Shown here one piece after another: positions 58,182 to 64,000 of a DNA stretch of 64,000 bases (positions within the stretch are counted from its first letter, which is position 1; each line of letters opens with the position of its first letter). The position numbers and the translations under genes are program-made. The notes beneath the pieces are model-generated. The model was not told the origin of the DNA, did not search any database, and saw only the letters and a list, made by a program, of their open reading frames with translations. This DNA is from Kondoa malvinella (lineage: Eukaryota > Basidiomycota > Agaricostilbomycetes > Agaricostilbales > Kondoaceae): contig BCIM01000001.1 of the NCBI GenBank assembly GCA_039545315.1, forward strand, positions 1,074,443-1,138,442, read 5' to 3'.

Positions 58182-60823
58182 TCACTGATCCTGTTCCACA
58201 GCATTTGCTACCACCTCCTTCGCTTGCTTGTGACGAATAAACATAGCATGCAGTAAATATGCCCACGGGGCAGGAGACCAGCGTGACGACTTCATGTACT
58301 GTTCCTTCTTGTTGCCCTTTTTATCGACATACGATAATCGGAGACTGAGCTGCCGCCAATCCTTGAATTCAATTTCAGGATGCGCTCCTCCCTCGAAGCG
58401 AGCCATAATGCGACTTGTGTCCAGATCTGTTGCTTGATTGCCAATCCACGCGTTTGGATAAGCATTTTGATCATTCGGCTCGAATTCGACGGTTAAACGG
58501 ATGCCTTTGGCTGTATTCATATCCGCAATGATCGAATCTTGAGGCTTCAGGCTAACTCGCGCGAATTTCTTTTCTAGCGCGGCGGTGCATTCAACCAGCA
58601 CACAATCAATCCGCTACAGGAAGTCAGCTCATATCAATCGAACCCTGACAGGACTGACGCCATCTGAAGCGAAATGCGCCTGTCCAGGATTATATCAGTC
58701 TCGAAGACGATGCGCGAAGAGTATAACCCCACTTTCACGCCTTGACCAAAGACCTGGGACACGTTCTCAAATCCGGCGTAGAATGAGGCCACATCTCCCG
58801 CTTTCCCACCAACGATCCATCTATAGCCTTCGCCGCCAGGTAGCTTCCCTCCCCAATGCCATAACTGCGGTCCCACGTCTAAACCCACGGACTTCTGCAG
58901 AATTACCAGATGTTCGATTTTCGATTCAAAGCCGTTCGCGCAATTGGTTAGAGCTATAATAGCTCTTTCAGATAAGGACGCCACTATGTCGACGAATCTT
59001 CGAGCAGCGTCGACTTCAAAGCGAATCGGAGAGGCTGCGAGAAGAGGGTTGATGGTCTTGAATTCTTCTGTGTCTGTTACTTCTGATGTTGTACAGACAG
59101 TAGCTGCCGAGCACCAAGAAGCTCCTGACTTTTTATAGAATGCATCCATTCCCTAGCTTTGCTTCAGCAACAAGGCGTCCGCTGCGAGTTTGATCACGTA
59201 CTTTGTCACTTGAATTGTGTTCGACGATCCGGTAAGCCGGATTTCCCACTTGCTTCCTGTTTGTCCTCCCTACTCCTGGCGCAATACTCAGACACCCAAC
59301 AAGCCTCTTGGCGAACTTCTCGTCGCCCAGACTTGGATCAGATCGCTTCTCGCTCTTCTCAACCCTCGGAACATCCTGACAGACAGAAGTGTAGCACCCT
59401 GGTCGAATCCAACCTTCATACTGCTTGACATTTTGCGGCACGGTCATGCTTAAGCTATATCTTGGTAATTCGCTCAACAGTCTTATCCCAACCTCGGGTG
59501 TTGGTGCTGTGCCCAATTGGATTTTGACGTAGAACTGTTGGAGTGGCTTCTGGAAGACGACAAGATTAACAGAGAGCAGCTGTTTCAGATATTTGAGTGG
59601 CAAGATGCACGCAGCCTTGATGACTTCTGGAACCATGCTTGGTTTCTCATTGCAGATCTTCTGAATGCCAACCAAGAAATGATCCAAGCAAACTTCATTG
59701 GCAAGCCTCAGTCTCTCTTCGGTCAGATTGTCACTGGTCTTCAAGGCTTCGCGCAACTTTTGGCGCAAGGGGGGCATGTCGCCTTGCGGAATGTCGCAGG
59801 TGACTGCCGGAGGAGGTGTGATAGTAGAATTGGTCCAGATGCTAGCCAATTCAGTAGCGACCGGCATATTGCTCAGCATGTTCTTGGCTGTTGTTGCGTC
59901 CTTGTCTTCCTGCAGAGCTGGTGCGATTGGTTGGGCTTGAGCGGGCAGAGAGCTAGTGACAGTTGATAACATGGAATCTTTGCGATCGGGGATGAGATTA
60001 GCGAGGGCGTTTCTGCAAGGAACAACGCTCAGTTTGGCATGTTCGCCTTTTTTCGGCCAATCTGCGTGTGGGTGTTTTGCGCGGAAGTGTATGACCGTTG
60101 ATCGCAATGCGTCTCGATTGTACTGTGACATGGCCTGGATACGCTCGGCCTTCGTGTGACATTCTTCAAGACGCTTGATGAGCTGGCTGCACCCGACCGC
60201 TCCATCCTTGACGAGCGCTACACCGGCGGGCAGAGCTCCTCGAGTTGCAGAGTTTGACGTTGCATGATGTCCGCTATAGGCCAAGTCATGATCTGCGAAA
60301 TGGCATCATTCGCAACTAAACAAGAATTGACATTTGAATGCTTACTTTGTAACTCAGTCGCAAGATCACCATGATTTGTAGTAGAGACGGTTTCTTCCGG
60401 ACTGTTTGAGTGGGCATTACCATCCGGGACTGCAGATGGCATCTTCCGCATCACGGCCTCAACCACTGCATGCATGTCTAGTTCACCAGATTTAGCCGCA
60501 TCGTGCAGAGCGGTCCACAGATAGGCGAAGATGTCTGCGTTACAGTCCAATGATTCATCCCATATACAGTTGGTCAGATTAACGATGTCTTCCCATTCTA
60601 GGAGGCACGGGGGGAGAGTTGCATTGAAGCGCATAGCCATGACGGTCAGATCGAGAACAAGCCACACGAGAGACATTTTGTCGCCTCCAGACAGGAAGTA
60701 CGAGGGCTGCATGGCAGAAATGAAAGGCAGCAGAGATGAAAACGCTTGAATTTCCTGCGAGGTCAAGCCCCATCTTGCCTCGACTTCCGATAGCAGCCCA
60801 GGTAACTCCAAATCGAGAGCCAT
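58182..60823 (-). CDS. Large protein of unknown function
   Basis: Not recognised. Four exons (60823-60346, 60292-59202, 59152-58655, 58613-58182) sum to 2499 nt, 832 residues. The N-terminal 150 residues are helical (LLSEVEARWGLTSQEIQAFS, SLVWLVLDLTVMAMRF). A helical middle contains EERLRLANEVCLDHFLVGIQ and EVIKAACILPLKYLKQLLSV. The C-terminal part has DAARRFVDIVASLSERAIIA, HLVILQKSVGLDVGPQLWHW, GGKLPGGEGYRWIVGGKAGD and SSRWSPAPWAYLLHAMFIRH. No signal peptide. Possibly an armadillo/HEAT-like or MIF4G-like helical scaffold in the middle; this is weak inference. The last intron uses a poor gtcctg donor, chosen because it alone keeps the frame. Divergent from the gene at 60958 by 134 bp. Confidence 0.65.
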
Positions 60824-60957
60824 CTCGGGTATAAGGAACAGACCGTTTGGGATGAAAGAACCAGGAGAAGAATGGCCCAAGCGAGGCGCTGCCTCGTGCA
60901 CTATCAATGATTGGATGGACAAGACATAGGCCTGGAAAAGAACAGCGAACAGCAACT

Positions 60958-62182
60958 ATGCAATTCCCGCGCCCTATGAGGAGTCTCGCTCTCAGAGAGA
61001 GCACACATCTGAGAAAGGTTGGGGAGCAAGTACTGGATCAATTCCGCAAAGAGCAAGACCGACGCTTCCCGCCTGACTCAGTGCGCGAGCGATTAGAAGC
61101 AGTGCGGAAGCTGGTTACGAATGGACAACACACGATAGCTTACACAGCGAGCCTGGAATTGTTGAAAGGCGAGGATTTTGAAGGCACTTCCGCTATCAAT
61201 CGCGCCGGAATTCTCTATTTCGTCGCTGCTCTTAAGCAGTACTTCAACGAGCCTGAAGATGTGGAGCGGTATGCTCATCATGCTTTGACTGAACTCGGTG
61301 TGCACTGGGATAACTGGGTGATCAAAGGGCGGGATGAAGGCGGTTATCAACGCGGTATGGCTGTTTATGGCTTGCTGCTTGCGCTCCAGCAGCGGCGCGA
61401 TGCCATCGATAATAGCTGTAAGTCGTTGGCGGTTGGACACTACTTGCCAGCTTTCCCAGATTTTTCGCTTGTACTGATATGTTGACTTGTACAGCATCGG
61501 CCACACTTCCTCGAGCTGCTGAAATCGACTATGAAGCAGCATATAGAGGGCTCACAGATATTCTAGACGATACTTGCAGGGAGGTCTCAGAATTCCCTGT
61601 TGTAAGTTGACTGTCCGTTCGCCCGGGATAGCTCATTGATGACTGTCGATCTTAGACTCCAGAGAGATTGGATGGGCAATTGCGTGTACTGCCGGCCAGC
61701 ATATTGAGTACATCTGGAACCACGCCAGGTTTGCAAGCACCTGTTCGTTCATAGCCAATCCCTCTGACAATTCTCTCTCAGGGATTTCGAACTACGCCGC
61801 GACTCCTCCGTCGGTCCTACCTCTTGGTCTTGCTGATATTCGTCCGCATAGTGAGTTTGATTTGAGTTGTCCAGTCTGCGCTGACTAGGCAGCGCAACAG
61901 TGCCGGTCGAGACTTATGGGTCTATACTTGCTCGTCGGACATCAGAGCAAGCTGTCCAACGGCGTCATGCTCTAGCGGACTGTGTGTAGCCTTCTTTTGC
62001 ATTCAGCACCAATCTGACCTGAACTTATAGACAATGGAGACTCGCCTTCTGTCTTACCCCATCTCGCTATACTGAATGCAACACACAGTAGCTTCATCGT
62101 CTCGACTACAGCACAGGCTTCTTCATCTGTCAGCTCCAAAGATGCAATCGAAGTTGGGGACGACGACTTTGAAGCGGAGTAG
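60958..62182 (+). CDS. Protein of unknown function, Ser-rich C-terminus
   Basis: Not recognised. Six exons (60958-61417, 61495-61601, 61656-61728, 61782-61850, 61901-61981, 62031-62182) sum to 942 nt, 313 residues. The N-terminal 200 residues are helical and conserved-looking: LRKVGEQVLDQFRKEQDRRF, ALKQYFNEPEDVERYAHHAL, ELGVHWDNWVIKGRDEGGYQ, MAVYGLLLALQQRRDAIDNS. The rest is low-complexity and ends in an acidic tail VGDDDFEAE. No membrane segment. TPR-like helical pairing is possible for the first half but not demonstrable. Confidence 0.65.
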
Positions 62183-64000
62183 TTCTGAACATCGCTCGAG
62201 CACACTCAGACTTGGAATGTACAGTACATGCTTGATTGACTATTGATTGCATATTCATCCACACCTACTTTTGCCTCGCTTGTGGTATATCTGTTCGAAG
62301 CACTCCATTTTGCGAAAATGAAAGTACAAATTCATCCTTTATCTGTCTACAATACATCGCGTATCTTTCTCTGTACTGCTCCCTCAACCCCATTTCTGCT
62401 CTCACATGCCGTGTAACTTCTTTCGACAAGTTGGTGTGGAAGTTGGGGAGTCGATCAAGTCAGATTGGCGTTTGTCCCGCTTCGCATGGTAAAGACGCCT
62501 AGGCTGAAAGTCGTAAGCTGGGTTGAGGAGCATCTCGTAGGTTACGAAGTCGCTTTGGCTGCCACTTCGTCAGTGGCTTCCCGGGAGCTCATGTGTGCTA
62601 GCGTATCACCTTTTACGCAGAGCTGCAATCTGAACTGCCTCGGCCTGGTCCACGACGAAGATCACGCAGAAGTAATCGTCGCTAGGGAGCCCATCCAACG
62701 AGAGGATTCTAGCGCTGCCTAGTAAGGGTGCGATTGAATGCCAGCTTTTTTCCGAAACTAGCCCTTACCGAGAAGAGAGACAGCTTCGACACGCGCAGAA
62801 GACTGTCCCAGGCAGTAATACACTTCGATTGGGCAACTTGACATCATTGGTACGGGTTTAGGCGACAAAGGCAGAAGTTAAATTTGAAAAATCTGGAGTC
62901 TTTGACCAATGATTAATGACGCGACGAATTGACACATGTGATTGTGACTCTCGAACGTGACGGGACTATACAAGCATCCGTACGAGAGCTACGTGTTTAG
63001 TAACAGGTGCTCGGACATGACCGTCAACACTTCAGGTCGCTCAGCAGCGATTTCCTGCCCTGCGATGTCCTGGGGACTCCTAAGCAACCATTGATTTCCT
63101 TGATGTACAATACCATCTCCCTAGCAAAGAGATCCGTAGAGCGGACTTGAATAGAGACAAAAACCTTTACCTTTAGATCTTGTCTGCAATATATCCGTAC
63201 CTTGATCTTCTTGCAGGTTGAGCTTATTCGGTTTGAAGAGCATCTCACTCGCTTAAGCGATGGATTCGCGTTCCTCTTGATGACCTCCACAAAGACATCA
63301 TAGACCAAACAGCCCAGCTTTTCAGTCAAGTCGAATACATGTAGATGCTGATCACACGGTCTGCTTCCCGCCAGAAACTTTCCGGTGTAGCGGGCTCCAC
63401 CAGCCAGTTCTCCGTGATGACCAGCATTAAAGGCAGCTACATTACAGCCAGTCTGGACCGAGCAAGGTGTCCATATCAGCGACCCTTAAAGGCGGCTTGC
63501 CTAGCGGACGAGGGAGAAGTGTGTCGAGATGAATGCGTCCATCACCAGACTTCGAGCTGTTTGCGGTCCAACAAGGCAGCATCGAGAACATCATTCTCGG
63601 TGGCCTTCTTGGTGCAGCCTCAAGGTAGATACATTGGTATGGTACTGGAATTGTAGGAAACGATGAGGAAGAAGGCAATCGCTCCGAACAAGGGATTTTG
63701 GACCGTTCTTTGCCGATTTTTGCTTTACCTTTACAGAGATGGGAGATCAAGCCGACAAGACTTGCAGGCGGTCCAGTAAGGGTGTAGTGAGGGTGGAGGG
63801 ACAGCATGGGTTGCGAGAATTGAGAGCGAGTACGGGATAGCTTGGTTATTGACGTCTGACAGGAATCGCTTTCGTATTTCTGCGCAAGCTCGGAGAAAAG
63901 AATGCAAAGTGCATTCGACAATCTTGACGACCTAGAGAGACATTCAAGCCACATGCCAGGAAGGTTTGCGCATGAAGGTCGTGTTCGTTTGGGGGGGGCG
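62183..64000. other. Poorly resolved right end of the window
   Basis: No secure gene. On the minus strand a chain of frames at about 63650-63024 reads in part FNAGHHGELAGGARYTGKFL and DLTEKLGCLVYDVFVEVIKR after putative introns at about 63494-63440 and 63550-63500; it looks coding but I do not recognise it, and no start is seen. Other frames (62465-62722 plus, 63345-63656 plus) are unsupported. The window ends in a run of G after a TTT. Confidence 0.35.

Noticed and set aside
1..64000. Frame breaks in many genes as signs of pseudogenes
   Set aside because: Almost all breaks coincide with GT-AG introns whose removal restores conserved residues and, where summed, exact multiples of three.
63985..64000. 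G-run at the window end as a telomere
   Set aside because: A single G homopolymer of about eight bases, not a repeated telomere unit.

Overview
The window is nuclear DNA from a fungus, most likely a basidiomycete. Nearly every gene is broken by short introns (about 45-60 nt) with GTRNGT donors, CTRAC/CTGAC-like branch points and YAG acceptors. Several proteins are typically fungal or basidiomycete: HIS7 as a glutaminase-cyclase fusion, a Zn2Cys6 regulator, a DUF3292 protein, an aryl-alcohol-dehydrogenase-type aldo-keto reductase, and single-pass wall/sensor-like proteins. I could not place it more finely. I found no rRNA, tRNA, CRISPR or intact transposon. About 29 protein genes lie at roughly one per 2.2 kb on both strands. 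I rebuilt exon chains by hand; where exon sums were checked and are multiples of three, I say so.

Layout. 0-7.5 kb: two Ser/Thr/Lys-rich disordered proteins in convergent orientation, then a tandem pair of paralogous secreted, single-TM proteins. 7.6-17.3 kb: a DUF3292 membrane protein, a LEA-like mitochondrial coiled-coil protein, an alpha/beta hydrolase, an unknown membrane protein, and an aldo-keto reductase with 14 introns. 17.5-25.7 kb: an AGC-like kinase, the HSP90 co-chaperone p23/Sba1, QCR8 of respiratory complex III, a SAM methyltransferase, and an unknown Ser-rich protein. 27.3-35.1 kb: glycogenin, ribosomal protein S28, a 2.6 kb gene-poor stretch, and HIS7. 35.7-46.1 kb: a type II membrane glycosyltransferase, a small mitochondrial protein divergent from POP1 (RNase P/MRP), a single-TM protein, and an XPF/HhH protein resembling SHOC1/Zip2 of meiotic recombination.

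46.2-57.9 kb is the most coherent block. It has an MFS transporter, a JMJD7-like 2-oxoglutarate oxygenase on the other strand, a Zn2Cys6 activator, an SCP2-type thiolase and an acyl-CoA dehydrogenase. Both enzymes end in -SKL, the canonical peroxisomal PTS1. I infer a small regulated unit for uptake and peroxisomal beta-oxidation-type breakdown of an unknown substrate. 58-64 kb: two divergent proteins of unknown function and a poorly resolved end.

Two genome-scale habits stand out. First, tiny exons of 8-13 nt recur in unrelated genes, and reading frames fail without them. Second, divergent gene pairs share very short start-to-start gaps of 45-134 bp.
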